Shown here: one piece after another, positions 8,688-17,865 of the stretch | How the letters are laid out: every line of letters starts with the position of its first letter | Numbering within the stretch: the first letter of the stretch is position 1 | Assembly (NCBI RefSeq): GCF_000935125.1 | Contig: NZ_JRKI01000023.1 | Location: forward strand, 1 to 64,000 | From: Streptomyces natalensis ATCC 27448 | Lineage (GTDB): Bacteria > Actinomycetota > Actinomycetes > Streptomycetales > Streptomycetaceae | Direction: 5' to 3' | Length of the DNA stretch: 64,000 nucleotides | Translations under genes and position numbers: made by a program | Notes under the pieces: model-generated | What the model was told of the DNA's origin: nothing | Seen by the model: the letters and a program-made list of their open reading frames with translations, nothing else | Database searches by the model: none

Positions 8688-9635
8688 ATGTCAAACTTCA
8701 CGCTCCACGAGTTGCAGTGCTTCAACGCCGTTGTGCTCGACGGCGGTTTCCAGGCCGCCGCCGAGCGGCTGCACCGCTCGCACCCTTCTGTGTTCGCAGC
8801 AGTCGCCAAGCTGGAGCGCCAGCTGGGCCTGGACCTGCTGGATCGCTCGGGCTATCGGGTTCAGCTCACCGAGGCGGGGCACGCCTTCCACCGCAAGGTG
8901 CGCTTCCTGCTGCACGAGGCCGAGGAGCTCCAGACCTACGCCGCGCAGTTGGCGATGGGCGAAGAGGCCGAACTGCGAGTGGTGCTGGGGGACCTGTGTC
9001 CACTCCCACCGGTGTTGGAGATGCTCAGCCGCTTCTTCGCGCAGTGCCCGCAGACACGACTGCACCTGCAGTTCGAGACGGTCACCGGCCCCTGGGAGCG
9101 GCTGCTGGAGGACGAAGCCGACCTCATCGTGCACCGCGTCCCCAAAAGCGACGTGCGGATGGAGTGGATCGATCTCGGCCGCGTCGCGCTGGTGCCCGTC
9201 GTGGCGCCCGGTTTCCTGCCTTTCCCTCCGGACACCGACATCACACCGCAGCGGATGCAGGCCTTCACCCAATGCGTGGTCCGGGATTCGGCGCGACATC
9301 CGTCGGAACAAGGTCATTTCCTGGTCGAAGGCGCGCCCCGGAGCTCCGTTCCGGACCACCTCATGAAGAAGGAGCTGATCTTGCACGGCATGGCGTGGGG
9401 ACACGTCCCGCGGTTCATGATCGAGACCGAGTTGCGTGACGGAAGCCTGCTTTCCATCGCCGGACGGCACTTTCCCGGTGTGGTCGAGGAACTCTCGGCA
9501 GCTCGCCGGCGCGACCGGCCGCACGGGCCGGTCGCCGACCAGCTGTGGGACTTCTTGGCCCGCCATGCACCGGTCCTACGGCCGACGCTCGGCCGTGTAC
9601 CCAAGGCGAAGAAAGCACCGGAACACCACAGGTGA
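8688..9635 (+). CDS. LysR family transcriptional regulator
   Basis: 315 residues. The N-terminal winged helix-turn-helix is typical of the family: LHELQCFNAVV, GFQAAAERLHRSHPSVFAAV, KLERQLGLDLLDRSGYRVQL and TEAGHAF. A periplasmic-binding-protein-like effector domain follows from about residue 90. The 99-bp divergent spacer to the hydrolase contains GTTC (8644) and GAAC (8661), a weak dyad that could be its binding site. It most likely activates or represses the adjacent hydrolase in response to a small molecule. Downstream DNA is mobile-element debris. Confidence 0.9.
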   Translation: MSNFTLHELQCFNAVVLDGGFQAAAERLHRSHPSVFAAVAKLERQLGLDLLDRSGYRVQLTEAGHAFHRKVRFLLHEAEELQTYAAQLAMGEEAELRVVLGDLCPLPPVLEMLSRFFAQCPQTRLHLQFETVTGPWERLLEDEADLIVHRVPKSDVRMEWIDLGRVALVPVVAPGFLPFPPDTDITPQRMQAFTQCVVRDSARHPSEQGHFLVEGAPRSSVPDHLMKKELILHGMAWGHVPRFMIETELRDGSLLSIAGRHFPGVVEELSAARRRDRPHGPVADQLWDFLARHAPVLRPTLGRVPKAKKAPEHHR

Positions 9636-9679
9636 CATCGCCACGATCGCCATTGGGGTGTACCAAAGCCCCTTCTCTG

Positions 9680-9958
9680 CGTCGTCAAGTGGGTTGGCGA
9701 CGTTCACTGTTCGGAAGAGTTCGAGGGTGAGGTAGCGCTTGCGCGTTCGGCGGATTTCGCGGTCGGTGCGTCCTCCGGCTCGTCACCGGGCGATGCAATC
9801 GTGTGTTCGTAGGCAGAGGCGCCATCGTGTGAGGACGATGCCGTGAAGAGCGTGTTGAGTTGCCGATCGCCGTCGGTCGAGTCCGTGGGCCGCTGCTGGC
9901 AGGCAGCGGGCTGACGCCGGTGAGGGCGGCGAAGGCTACTTCGTTGCGGCACCGCCCG
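9680..9958 (-). mobile_element. IS110-type transposase remnant, C-terminal part
   Basis: Read on the minus strand in three shifting frames, this stretch gives RNEVAFAALTGVSPLPASSG, then GDRQLNT, then ALHGIVLTRWR, then DREIRRTRKRYLTLELFRTV. These are, in order, the conserved C-terminal elements of IS110-family transposases (the A.LTGVSP.P.SSG active-site region with its serine, GDRQLN, and the REIRR.KRY tail). Several frameshifts separate them, so it is dead. The N-terminal DEDD half is absent. Confidence 0.7.
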
Positions 9959-10074
9959 GCGTAGGGACCAGGACACGATCATTGCTGTCTGCGGCGGTGT
10001 TGCCCAGCCGGTGAGCGAAGCAATCGCAGTGCGGCACGCCGAAGTTGGAAGGTTCCACTTCGTGAACGGCAGGC

Positions 10075-10275
10075 TGGAAGGCCCGTGGTCCGCGGACCGG
10101 GTGCCCGGCGAAGCTGAACGCCACCACTCGCGTCGGGGCAGCCCAGCGGATCAAGGACGGCGCGATCCCCGAGCAGGTCGCCGCTGAACTCGGTATCAGC
10201 CGCTCCACGCTGTACCGGGAGTTCCGCAAGCACCGCGAGAGTGTCGCCGTTCTTCGGGTCACACCAGAGGGTTGA
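10075..10275 (+). pseudogene. serine recombinase remnant, C-terminal HTH
   Basis: From about 10111 the plus strand reads KLNATTRVGAAQRI and then DGAIPEQVAAELGISRSTLY followed by REFRKHRE, ending at TGA 10273-10275. That is the Hin-like helix-turn-helix at the C-terminus of resolvase/invertase-type serine recombinases. No catalytic domain is in frame upstream; a frame break lies near 10110. It is a stub left by deletion. The rest of 9636-10352 is non-coding debris together with the IS110 remnant. Confidence 0.5.
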
Positions 10276-10352
10276 TTGGCTCCTCAGAGCCCTCATGGGT
10301 GGGATGGAGGGGATGGGCTGTGCTGGGCCATTCGTACGCCGATCCATGATCG

Positions 10353-13247
10353 TCATTCTGATGGGACAAGTCCGAGGCGGTAGGCGGCGGTGGCGGCCTG
10401 GACTCGGCTGGAGACGCCGAGCTTGGCGAGGATGTTGGAGACATGGACGCTCGCTGTCTTGACGGAGATGTACAGCTCCTCTGCGATCTCTCGGTTGGTG
10501 CGGCCGTTAGCGACCAGGTGGAGCACCTCGTGCTCACGGGGGGTGAGCCCGTGGTGCCGGCCTGGAGAGCGGTGTTCATATGGAGGGGAGTTCAGCGGAA
10601 GCCTGGCCAGCCTGGCCAGCTGCTCGATGTCTGTCAGCAGGCCGCGAGCGCCGAGCAGATCGGCGTTGCGGCGGGCGGCTCGCAGGCGGTCGGCCGCCAC
10701 TTGCCGGTCGCCGGCCTCGGCCGCTGCCTCCGCTGCTCGCAGGAGCGCCAGGCATTGTTGATAAGGCTGGTGCAGCTCGCCCCAGGCGGTCGCGCAGCGG
10801 TCCCAGGCCGACAGCTGGGATGATCCGCGGACTCGTGCGGTTTCGGCGGTGAAGGTCAATTGCTGCGCTTGTTGGACCGGCCCGATGACGGGAAGCTCGG
10901 CGGCGAGCTCGCACAGGGCGGCCGGCAGCGTGGGGCTCGCGTGGGCGACTCGCGCACCGAGGACGAGCAGCGGCCACAGGTACCGGGGAGTTGATATGGC
11001 CTCGTTCCTGGCCAGTGTTTGCTCCACATGCGCGACGGCTTGTGCTTCGTTGCCCTTGGCGAGTGCCAGGTCCGATGCGAAGCAGATCAGCGGGAGGAGG
11101 TCTTGGGCGTCGGAGGTTCCCCAGCCGAAGACGCCGTGGGCGAAGGCGGCAGCGGATTCGGCCAGCGGGAGATCGCCGCGGGCCAAGGCGATCGAGCCGC
11201 GCAGGACCAGGAGATAGGCGCGGAAGCTGGGGGCGGGGGCGAGTTCGAGTGAATGGTCGAGAATCTCGGTCGCTTCGTCCCAGTGTCCTGTCGCGATCAG
11301 GGCCTCGGCCACGTTGGCGGCGTGCGTGGGCCCGAAGGTGCGCAACAGTCCGGCACGGCTCGCCGCGGCGAGGCCGCGCCGCGCTGATTCTGCGGCCTGC
11401 TCGTAGCGGCCGGCGCCTTGGAGTACGTCGGCCTCGCAGCGGAACGTGTGCATCAACGCGGCAGGATCATGGATGCTTTGTGCTTCTGCCCGTGCCTGGG
11501 CCAGGTGTGGCAGCTGTCGGTCCAGGTCTCCGGTACGGGCCCGCGCGTAGGCCAGGTTGGTCGAGGCGACCACCTCGGCCCGGATGTCGCCGGCAGCGCG
11601 CGCCGCCCGGATCGCCTCTGTGGCGATGGCGATTCCTTCTTCGTCACACGGGATGGTGAGCAGGCGGTGAGTCAAGGTGTTCAGGACGTTGGGCCGGTCC
11701 GGGTGTTGTGGTGGCATGATCCGCACCGCTGTCCGCAGGTCATCGACGGCGCCGGGCTGTCCCAGGGCCTGACGGAGCTCTCCTCGGTGGCGGAGCAGCT
11801 GCGCGGCGCGCCCGGGATCGTCGGCAGGATCGACGTCTGCGAGTGCAGTGGCGATCAGTGTCATGCCATGACCACCTTCGCCGGACAGCATCGCCGCCTG
11901 GATGGCTTTGTCCAGCACGGACCTTCGGTCGTTCCCGAGCCGACGTGCCACGTCGGGTGCCTGATCCCACAGGTCCAGGACCGTCTCCAGTATGCGCGAC
12001 TGTTCGGCGTAGGCCAGTGATGCCTCGGCGCTCTCGGCGGCGTCCCACGCGGCAGCGAATGCCCGTTGCGGATGTTGCTCGGCCACGGCGTGCCAATGAT
12101 GGGCCATCTCAAGTGCGCCACGGCCGGGGGGAGCAAGGTGGGGATGGCGCTCCAACGCCTCGCCATACCGTACGTGCAGGACAGACCGCTCGCCGGGAAG
12201 CAGCTCCCCCTCGATGACCTCCCGGATCAGCGCGTGTCGGAAGACATAGCTGTCGCCTTCGACAACCAGCAGGTTCGACGCCACGGCGGGCCGCAGCGCG
12301 GTGGACAATGCCGGATCGTCGAGGCCGGTGACCTCGGCGAGCAGCGCATGACCAACGCGCACGCCGCCGACAGCAGCGGCCCGGACCACGCTCTGGGTCT
12401 GCTCTGCGAGTCGCTCCAGTGGTGCGACCAGGAGATCGCGGATCGATGACGGCAGTGACTCGCCCGGTCCGGCACCACAGGTCAGCAGTGTCTCCACCAG
12501 CAGTGGATTGCCTTCGCTTCGCCGGTAGATCGTTTCGCTCAGCTCAGGAGTTGGCGGGTGTCCGAGCAGGCCACGAAGTTGCGTGGTGACCTCGCTCTTG
12601 GTCAGTCTGCCGAGGTCGATTCGCTGTGCCCACGCCATGCGCTCCATCTCGGCGAGCAGCCGGCGCACCCTTTGGGCCGGGGCCAGTCGGTCGCTGCGGT
12701 AGGTCACCACTGCCAGTACATCGGGAACTGACTGCTGGTTGCCGATGATGAAGGTGAGCAGGTCCAAGCTGGACCGGTCCGCCCAGTGAACATCCTCGAC
12801 GACGAGGAGCACCGGGGCGCGTTGTCCGAGGGCCTGCAGGAGCGCAAGGAACTGTTCGAACAGGCGAGCGCGGGCGAGGTCGGTCTCGTCCGCGGAGTCC
12901 GGGCGGCTCAGGCTGGGCAGCAGCCGTCCGAGCTCGCCCGTCTCACCGTTCGGCAGCATGTGGCGGACTTCTTCCAGACCGATCGTGCGGACCAGCTCAC
13001 GCAATATCGCGGTGAAGGGGGCGAACGGCAGGCCGGTCTCGCCTATCTCCAGGCATGCGCCGGTGAGATGCCAGGCCGGCGCCGGCAGCTGTGCCGCGAA
13101 CTCGCTGACCAGCCGGGACTTGCCCACGCCGGCCTCGCCGGCGATCAGTATGGCGGACGGCCGGCCGCCGCCGGCGCGTTGGAATGCCTCGGTGAGCGCG
13201 GACAGCTCTTCCTCTCGCCCCGCCAAGACAGTGCTGGTCGTAGCCAT
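10353..13247 (-). CDS. LAL-type LuxR regulator with AAA+/STAND ATPase domain
   Basis: A 964-residue regulator of the LAL class. Residues 37-44 form the Walker A loop (GEAGVGKS) within LAGREEEL...ILIAGEAGVGKSRLVSEF, and VLLVVEDVHWADRSSLDLL is the Walker B region. A long helical, TPR-like middle follows, and the last ~65 residues are a LuxR helix-turn-helix (LTPREHEVLHLVANGRTNRE, IAEELYISVKTASVHVSNIL). Such proteins usually activate neighbouring operons after sensing a ligand. It is divergent from an MFS exporter and M20 peptidase gene pair across about 100 bp, its most likely target. Confidence 0.93.
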   Translation of the reverse strand: MATTSTVLAGREEELSALTEAFQRAGGGRPSAILIAGEAGVGKSRLVSEFAAQLPAPAWHLTGACLEIGETGLPFAPFTAILRELVRTIGLEEVRHMLPNGETGELGRLLPSLSRPDSADETDLARARLFEQFLALLQALGQRAPVLLVVEDVHWADRSSLDLLTFIIGNQQSVPDVLAVVTYRSDRLAPAQRVRRLLAEMERMAWAQRIDLGRLTKSEVTTQLRGLLGHPPTPELSETIYRRSEGNPLLVETLLTCGAGPGESLPSSIRDLLVAPLERLAEQTQSVVRAAAVGGVRVGHALLAEVTGLDDPALSTALRPAVASNLLVVEGDSYVFRHALIREVIEGELLPGERSVLHVRYGEALERHPHLAPPGRGALEMAHHWHAVAEQHPQRAFAAAWDAAESAEASLAYAEQSRILETVLDLWDQAPDVARRLGNDRRSVLDKAIQAAMLSGEGGHGMTLIATALADVDPADDPGRAAQLLRHRGELRQALGQPGAVDDLRTAVRIMPPQHPDRPNVLNTLTHRLLTIPCDEEGIAIATEAIRAARAAGDIRAEVVASTNLAYARARTGDLDRQLPHLAQARAEAQSIHDPAALMHTFRCEADVLQGAGRYEQAAESARRGLAAASRAGLLRTFGPTHAANVAEALIATGHWDEATEILDHSLELAPAPSFRAYLLVLRGSIALARGDLPLAESAAAFAHGVFGWGTSDAQDLLPLICFASDLALAKGNEAQAVAHVEQTLARNEAISTPRYLWPLLVLGARVAHASPTLPAALCELAAELPVIGPVQQAQQLTFTAETARVRGSSQLSAWDRCATAWGELHQPYQQCLALLRAAEAAAEAGDRQVAADRLRAARRNADLLGARGLLTDIEQLARLARLPLNSPPYEHRSPGRHHGLTPREHEVLHLVANGRTNREIAEELYISVKTASVHVSNILAKLGVSSRVQAATAAYRLGLVPSE

Positions 13248-13355
13248 GCCTCCAGCTTTTCAGATCGCGGTAAGCGCTCGTGGTGAGGATCTGAGGCGTT
13301 CGCATAAGGCAGTTCTACGATGCGGAGCCGCCCCGGCCGCGGTGAGTCTTGGGCC

Positions 13356-14549
13356 GTGACCGTCTCCGATACCGGCCTGTCGAGCACGACGGCCTCCCGG
13401 CTGATCACCAGCCGTCAGATGATCTTGCTGTTGCTTGTGTCATTCGGTTCGTTTATCGGCTTCTACCTGCTGCTCTCGGTCGTTCCTCTGTATGCCGCCG
13501 CGGGCGGGGCTGGTGCGAGCGGTGCCGGCGCCGCAACCGGCGTCATGATGCTTGCCACCGTCCTGATGGAGTTGGCGGTGGCCCGTCTGGTAGCGAGATT
13601 CGGCTACCGGACGGTGGCATCAGCAGGCCTGCTGATGCTCGCCGCCTCAGCGGCCGCACTCACCCTCTCTGAGCGAATGCCGCTGGTACTCGCCGTATGC
13701 CTGCTCCGTGGAGCGGGCCTGGCGATCGTGGCCGTGGTCGGCCCCGCACTGACCGCCGAACTGGTGCCCGTGGAACGTCGAGGTGAAGGACTTGGCCTGT
13801 ATGGCGTGGTAGTCGGTGTACCTGCCGTGATCGGGCTGCCACTGGGCGTGTGGCTCAGCAGCCACCTCGGCTTTCACTTCGTCTTCCTGATCAGCGCGGG
13901 AGTATCTGTTGCCACCCTGGTCGCAGCACTCGGCCTGCCGGCCCAGCAGGGACGCAGCGAACCTCATGGCAGGATGCGGGGCAGCCTTCGCGGCAGTGGG
14001 TTCGTCCGGCCCGCGGTGATCTTCGCCGCCTTCACGGTGGTAGCCGGCGTGGTGGAGACCTTCTTGTCGTTGGCCATGCCCGCCACGGTCCGCGCGTGGG
14101 TCCCCCTCGCCCTACTGGCGCAGACCGCCATCACCCCCTTCGCACGCTGGGGGGCAGGACGCCTGGGCGACCGCCGGGGCTCTGGACCGCTTCTGGTCCC
14201 GGCGGTGCTCACCGCAGCCATCGGCACGGCGGGGCTTGTGTGGGTGGCAAGCCCGGTCGCGGTGATCGCGGGGATGGCGCTGTTCGGGATCGGGTTCGGC
14301 ATCGGCCAGAACGCGACCCTGGCGCTGATGTTGGAGCGCATCTCACCGACCGAGTTCGGCAAGGCCAGTGCGCTGTGGAACCTCGCCTATGACGGCGGTT
14401 TCGGCATCGGAGCCGTCGGCTTCGGCCTGCTGACCGCACCGGTGGGCTACCCAACCGGATTCGCCGTGACCGCACTGGTACTCATCGCCGCGATCGCCCC
14501 CGCATGGCGTGATCGCACAGCAGGAAGGAAAGCCAACCATGCATCATGA
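13356..14549 (+). CDS. MFS transporter
   Basis: About 397 residues with a ladder of twelve hydrophobic segments and MFS signatures (RLGDRRGSGPLL between helices 8 and 9, a Gly-rich first half). I prefer the GTG at 13356, which has GGTGAG nine bases upstream; an ATG at 13320 gives a 409-residue form but has no ribosome site. The stop overlaps the start of the M20 peptidase gene by 11 bp, so the two are translationally coupled. It is probably a drug or small-peptide exporter in the inner membrane; its substrate is unknown. Confidence 0.88.
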   Translation: MTVSDTGLSSTTASRLITSRQMILLLLVSFGSFIGFYLLLSVVPLYAAAGGAGASGAGAATGVMMLATVLMELAVARLVARFGYRTVASAGLLMLAASAAALTLSERMPLVLAVCLLRGAGLAIVAVVGPALTAELVPVERRGEGLGLYGVVVGVPAVIGLPLGVWLSSHLGFHFVFLISAGVSVATLVAALGLPAQQGRSEPHGRMRGSLRGSGFVRPAVIFAAFTVVAGVVETFLSLAMPATVRAWVPLALLAQTAITPFARWGAGRLGDRRGSGPLLVPAVLTAAIGTAGLVWVASPVAVIAGMALFGIGFGIGQNATLALMLERISPTEFGKASALWNLAYDGGFGIGAVGFGLLTAPVGYPTGFAVTALVLIAAIAPAWRDRTAGRKANHAS

Positions 14550-15879
14550 CCTTCGCCAGGCTGTGCGCCGGGTGCTGCCCGCAGTCCGGGCAGACCTCGA
14601 AGCACTGGTCCGGATCCCCTCGGTCAGCGCCGACCCCGACTCCTTCGACGAGGTGCGCCGCTCCGCCGAAATGACAGCCCGCCTGTTCCGGAACACCGGC
14701 TCCCCGCAGGTCGAGATCCTGGATGACATCGAAGGCGGCCGGCCCGCAGTTCTGGCACGCTATGCCGCCCCGCCCGGTCAACCCACCGCAATGCTGTACG
14801 CCCACCATGACGTGCAGCCCGCCGGCGATCTCGCAGGGTGGTCCAGCCCTCCCTTCCAGCCGACCGAACGCGACGGACGCCTGTACGGCCGCGGCACCGC
14901 CGACGACAAGGCCGGCATCGCCGCGCACCTCGCCGCACTGCGCGCGTACTCCGGCCGACCGCCCATCGGCGTGACCGTGCTCGTCGAAGGGGAGGAAGAA
15001 GTCGGATCACCGAACCTCAGCACCTTCCTCGACCGCCACCAGGACAAACTCAACGCCGACGTCATCGTGCTCGCTGACGCCGACAACCTGATCACCGGCA
15101 CGCCATGCCTGACCACCGGCCTGCGCGGGATCACCTCCTGCGTGGTGGAACTGCGCGCCCTGCAGCGCGGCGTGCACTCCGGCATCTACGGCGGAGCCGC
15201 CCCGGACGCACTGACCGCGTTGTGCCGACTCCTCGCCACGCTCCACGACGAGCAGGGCAACGTCGCCATCGAAGGCCTCGGCACCGCGACGGCACCCGCC
15301 GACAGCCTCTCCGAGACCGGATTCCGAGCCGAGGCCGGTCTCCTCGACGGCGTTCACCTCCTCGGACGCGGCAGCATCAGCGAGCGGCTCTGGGCCGGGC
15401 CCGCGGCCACCGTACTCGCGATCGACTCGACACCAGTGGACGCCGCGTCCAATACGCTCACCCCCAAGGCCAGAGCGAAGGTCGGGCTGCGGGTCGCGCC
15501 AGGCGACGATGCAGTCATGGCAAGACGGGCCCTCGCCCGCCATCTGCGGCACCACACGCCCTGGGGACTGCACGTCACCGTCACCGAAGGCGAGTCCGGA
15601 CAACCGTTCCTCGTCGACGCGCAAGGCCCGGCGTTCGACGCCGCCCGCAAGGCCTACCGCCAGGCCTACGACAAAGGTGTCCTCGACATCGGCTCCGGCG
15701 CCTCCATCCCCTTCATCGCCGCGTTCGCCCACGCCTACCCCGACGCAGCCATCCTGATCGCCTCCGCCGGAGCCGACGGCGACTCCCGCGCACACAGTGA
15801 GAACGAAAGCCTGCACCTGGCTGACTTCGAACGCGCCTGCCTCGCCGAGACCCTGCTCCTCACCGAACTCAGACAATGA
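14539..15879 (+). CDS. M20 family metallopeptidase (dipeptidase type)
   Basis: 446 residues, starting at the ATG behind GGAAGGAAAG. The zinc-binding pattern of M20 dipeptidases is present: YAHHDVQPAG (His and Asp near 90), GRLYGRGTADDKAG (bridging Asp), VEGEEEVGSPN (catalytic Glu pair), a dimerisation domain with HSGIYGG, and a C-terminal GASIPFIAAF. It should hydrolyse dipeptides or N-acyl amino acids in the cytoplasm. The gene overlaps the MFS gene and is likely controlled by the divergent LAL regulator. A joint role in peptide or antibiotic turnover and export is possible but inferred. Confidence 0.92.
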   Translation: MHHDLRQAVRRVLPAVRADLEALVRIPSVSADPDSFDEVRRSAEMTARLFRNTGSPQVEILDDIEGGRPAVLARYAAPPGQPTAMLYAHHDVQPAGDLAGWSSPPFQPTERDGRLYGRGTADDKAGIAAHLAALRAYSGRPPIGVTVLVEGEEEVGSPNLSTFLDRHQDKLNADVIVLADADNLITGTPCLTTGLRGITSCVVELRALQRGVHSGIYGGAAPDALTALCRLLATLHDEQGNVAIEGLGTATAPADSLSETGFRAEAGLLDGVHLLGRGSISERLWAGPAATVLAIDSTPVDAASNTLTPKARAKVGLRVAPGDDAVMARRALARHLRHHTPWGLHVTVTEGESGQPFLVDAQGPAFDAARKAYRQAYDKGVLDIGSGASIPFIAAFAHAYPDAAILIASAGADGDSRAHSENESLHLADFERACLAETLLLTELRQ

Positions 15880-15902
15880 CCGCGACCCGGCGAACTGCCT
15901 GA

Positions 15903-16133
15903 GCCCCGCTCGTCCCGGAGCCATGGGCCGAGCCGGGGCCTCGTCATGGGATCCGTGGCGCCCGAGACCTCCCAGTCATCGGCCCGGCCGATGATGTGGC
16001 CGCCGACGGACGCGGCGGCCGTCAGCACATCCTCCCGCTGGCGCTCCTGGGAGGAGGTGGCCAGCTTCATGCGGGACAGCCGCCGCACACCGAGCAGGCA
16101 TTTCCCGCATCCGTCGTAGGGTCGTTCGATCAT
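15903..16133 (-). pseudogene. serine recombinase remnant, N-terminal catalytic part
   Basis: Read on the minus strand from an ATG at 16133, the first ~77 residues run MIERPYDGCGKCLLGVRRLS then TSSQERQRED, GRADDWEVSGATDP and RPRLGPWLR. This is the opening of a large serine recombinase: the arginine-flanked catalytic serine in RRLSR, the ERQ element, and the D.EVS..T.P..RP.LG..L segment seen in actinomycete integrases. Homology stops at about 15903 with no downstream recombinase or zinc-ribbon domain, so the gene is truncated. Nothing else is recognisable between 15880 and 16217. Confidence 0.6.
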
Positions 16134-16217
16134 GTCCAGGTCCGTACCGCGCAAGGCTTCTCCGTTTCGAACACGCAAGGTACGGAGATTTCGCGGCCAC
16201 CCCCAGGACGATCTTGG

Positions 16218-16640
16218 TCAGCCCAGGAAGCTCAGTCGAACCTGACGGTTGACATTATCGATGTTGGTGTCCACAAGGCAGACAGACTGCCAGGTTCCAA
16301 GGGCCAGTTCACCGCCGACCACGGGCAACGTGGCGTGCGGTGGCACGAGGGCGGGAAGCACGTGGTCACGACCATGGCCGGGGCTCCCGTGCTTGTGCCG
16401 CCATCGGTCGTCCGCCGGAAGAAGATCGTGGAGCGCGGACAACAGGTCATCGTCACTGCCCGCTCCCGTCTCCAGCAGCGCTACTCCCATAGTGGCGTGA
16501 GGTGCAAAGACATTCAGCAACCCGTCCCGGCCCTGGGCAACATGCCGCAAGAAGGACGCGCACTCCCCGGTCAGGTCGTAGACCGTCTCATGCGAGCCGG
16601 TCCTGACGTCGATCTCTCGTGTCGTGAAGCTCTCAGCCAT
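16218..16640 (-). CDS. yjbQ: YjbQ family protein (secondary thiamine-phosphate synthase)
   Basis: 140 residues, the usual length for the YjbQ/UPF0047 family. Diagnostic segments are LLNVFAPHATMGVALLE, WRHKHGSPGHGRDHVLPAL, and GTWQSVCLVDTN near the end; the conserved His and Glu residues cluster in the family's trimeric active site. Known members have weak thiamine-phosphate synthase activity, but their physiological role is uncertain. The gene stands alone between a recombinase remnant and a monooxygenase stub. Confidence 0.9.
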   Translation of the reverse strand: MAESFTTREIDVRTGSHETVYDLTGECASFLRHVAQGRDGLLNVFAPHATMGVALLETGAGSDDDLLSALHDLLPADDRWRHKHGSPGHGRDHVLPALVPPHATLPVVGGELALGTWQSVCLVDTNIDNVNRQVRLSFLG

Positions 16641-16672
16641 GTGCGGATCTTCTCAGAGACAGCCAAACCCCA

Positions 16673-17107
16673 CGGGTATGCGGCCCGGACGGCGAGGAGC
16701 CGGTGCGCAAGGGGCTGCCGCCGCGCAGCGTGGTCGGTGTGACCGGGCCGGCCATGACGGACGCCGTCCGGCGGGCCCGCGAGAGCGGCGTTCTGGAGCG
16801 GCTGCCGCTCTTCGAGCGGACCACGCCCACGGGGGTGGTGTGGCCGGACGGGCGGACCGTCGAAGCCGACGTCATCCTGTACGCGACCGGGTTCCGCGCC
16901 GCCATCGACCATCTCGCGCCGCTCAAGTTGCGCGAGCCGGGCGGCGGCATCCAGATGGCGGGCACCCGCGCGCTGCGCGACGCACGGGTGCGCCTGGTCG
17001 GCTACGGGCCGTCGGCCAGCACCATCGGCGCCAACCGGGCGGGCCGGGCCGCCGTACGCGACGTCCGGCAGCTGCTGGTGCGCGACACCGTGGCCGCGGC
17101 CCGGTGA
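16673..17107 (+). pseudogene. flavin monooxygenase remnant, C-terminal third
   Basis: The frame CGPDGEEPVRKGLPPRSVVG continues into TPTGVVWPDGRTVEADVILY, ATGFRAAIDHL and VGYGPSASTIGANRAGR. This is the C-terminal part of flavin-containing monooxygenases (the ATGF motif and the closing Rossmann segment). The N-terminal GxGxxG FAD site, the second NADPH site and a proper start are missing, the 5' part having been lost at the yjbQ junction. A 134-residue product could still be made from GTG 16703, but it would be inactive. It belongs to the scarred stretch of the window. Confidence 0.7.
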
Positions 17108-17229
17108 TCAGCCGCGCGACCGCGCCCCGGGCCGCAACCGCACCTCGCACGAGACCGCCATACGCCACCTCCGGCCGAACTCCCGGCACACGACGCCGTC
17201 ACCACCACCCGGCAATCAACCACCCGCAA

Positions 17230-17865
17230 TCAACCACCCGACCCCACCCCCGGCCGCAGCCGCGCCTCGTACGACGCCGCCGCATGCTCGACCAGGCCGA
17301 TCAGCACCTCCTTGCAGGACGCGCGGTCGCGTGCGTCGCACAGCAGTACGGGGGTGCCCGGATCGAGGTCCAGGGCGCGGGCGACCTCGTCGGGGCGGTG
17401 GGCGCGGGCGCCGTCGAAGCAGTTGACGGCGACGACGAAGGGGATGGCTCGGTGCTCGAAGTAGTCGATGGCCGAGAAGCAGTCGGCCAGGCGGCGGGTG
17501 TCGGCGAGTACCACCGCGCCGAGGGCGCCCTGCGCCAGCTCGTCCCACAGGAACCAGAAGCGGTCCTGGCCCGGGGTGCCGAACAGATACAGCGCCAGGT
17601 CGTCGTGGAGGGTGATCCGGCCGAAATCCATCGCCACGGTCGTGGTGGTCTTGTGCTCGACGCCGTCGAGCCGGTCGACCGGGCGGCCGGCCTCGGTCAG
17701 CCGCTCCTCCGTGCTGAGCGGGCGGATCTCGCTGACGGAGCCGACCAGGGTGGTCTTGCCGACGCCGAAACCGCCGGCCACCAGGATCTTCAGGGCCATG
17801 AAGGAGGAGGCGGGGGCGGAGCCCGGGGGGTGGGAGCGCACGGAATCAGAGCGCGCGGAGTCCAT
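17230..17865 (-). CDS. cvnD: conservon GTPase CvnD
   Basis: 211 residues, start ATG behind AAGGAAGTG. A small Ras/MglA-like GTPase: P-loop GGFGVGKTT, TTVAMDFGR switch region, FGTPGQDRFWFLWDEL (the G3 motif), and VVAVNCFDGA in place of a classical NKxD. It overlaps the end of cvnC by about 20 bp and is the last gene of the cvnABCD operon, which in Streptomyces forms a membrane-associated, GPCR-like complex influencing development and antibiotic production. The exact input of this copy is unknown. Confidence 0.93.
   Translation of the reverse strand: MDSARSDSVRSHPPGSAPASSFMALKILVAGGFGVGKTTLVGSVSEIRPLSTEERLTEAGRPVDRLDGVEHKTTTTVAMDFGRITLHDDLALYLFGTPGQDRFWFLWDELAQGALGAVVLADTRRLADCFSAIDYFEHRAIPFVVAVNCFDGARAHRPDEVARALDLDPGTPVLLCDARDRASCKEVLIGLVEHAAASYEARLRPGVGSGG

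Noticed and set aside
7782..9635. Beta-ketoadipate pathway cluster based on the PcaD-like hydrolase
   Set aside because: No other pca gene or ring-cleavage enzyme occurs in the window, so only the hydrolase similarity can be claimed.
13320..13355. ATG at 13320 as start of the MFS gene
   Set aside because: It has no ribosome site, whereas the GTG at 13356 has GGTGAG at good spacing. The longer start remains possible.
17208..17242. Short direct repeat CAATCAACCACCCG between the monooxygenase stub and cvnD
   Set aside because: Only two copies of 14 bp in a convergent gap; too little to support a function.
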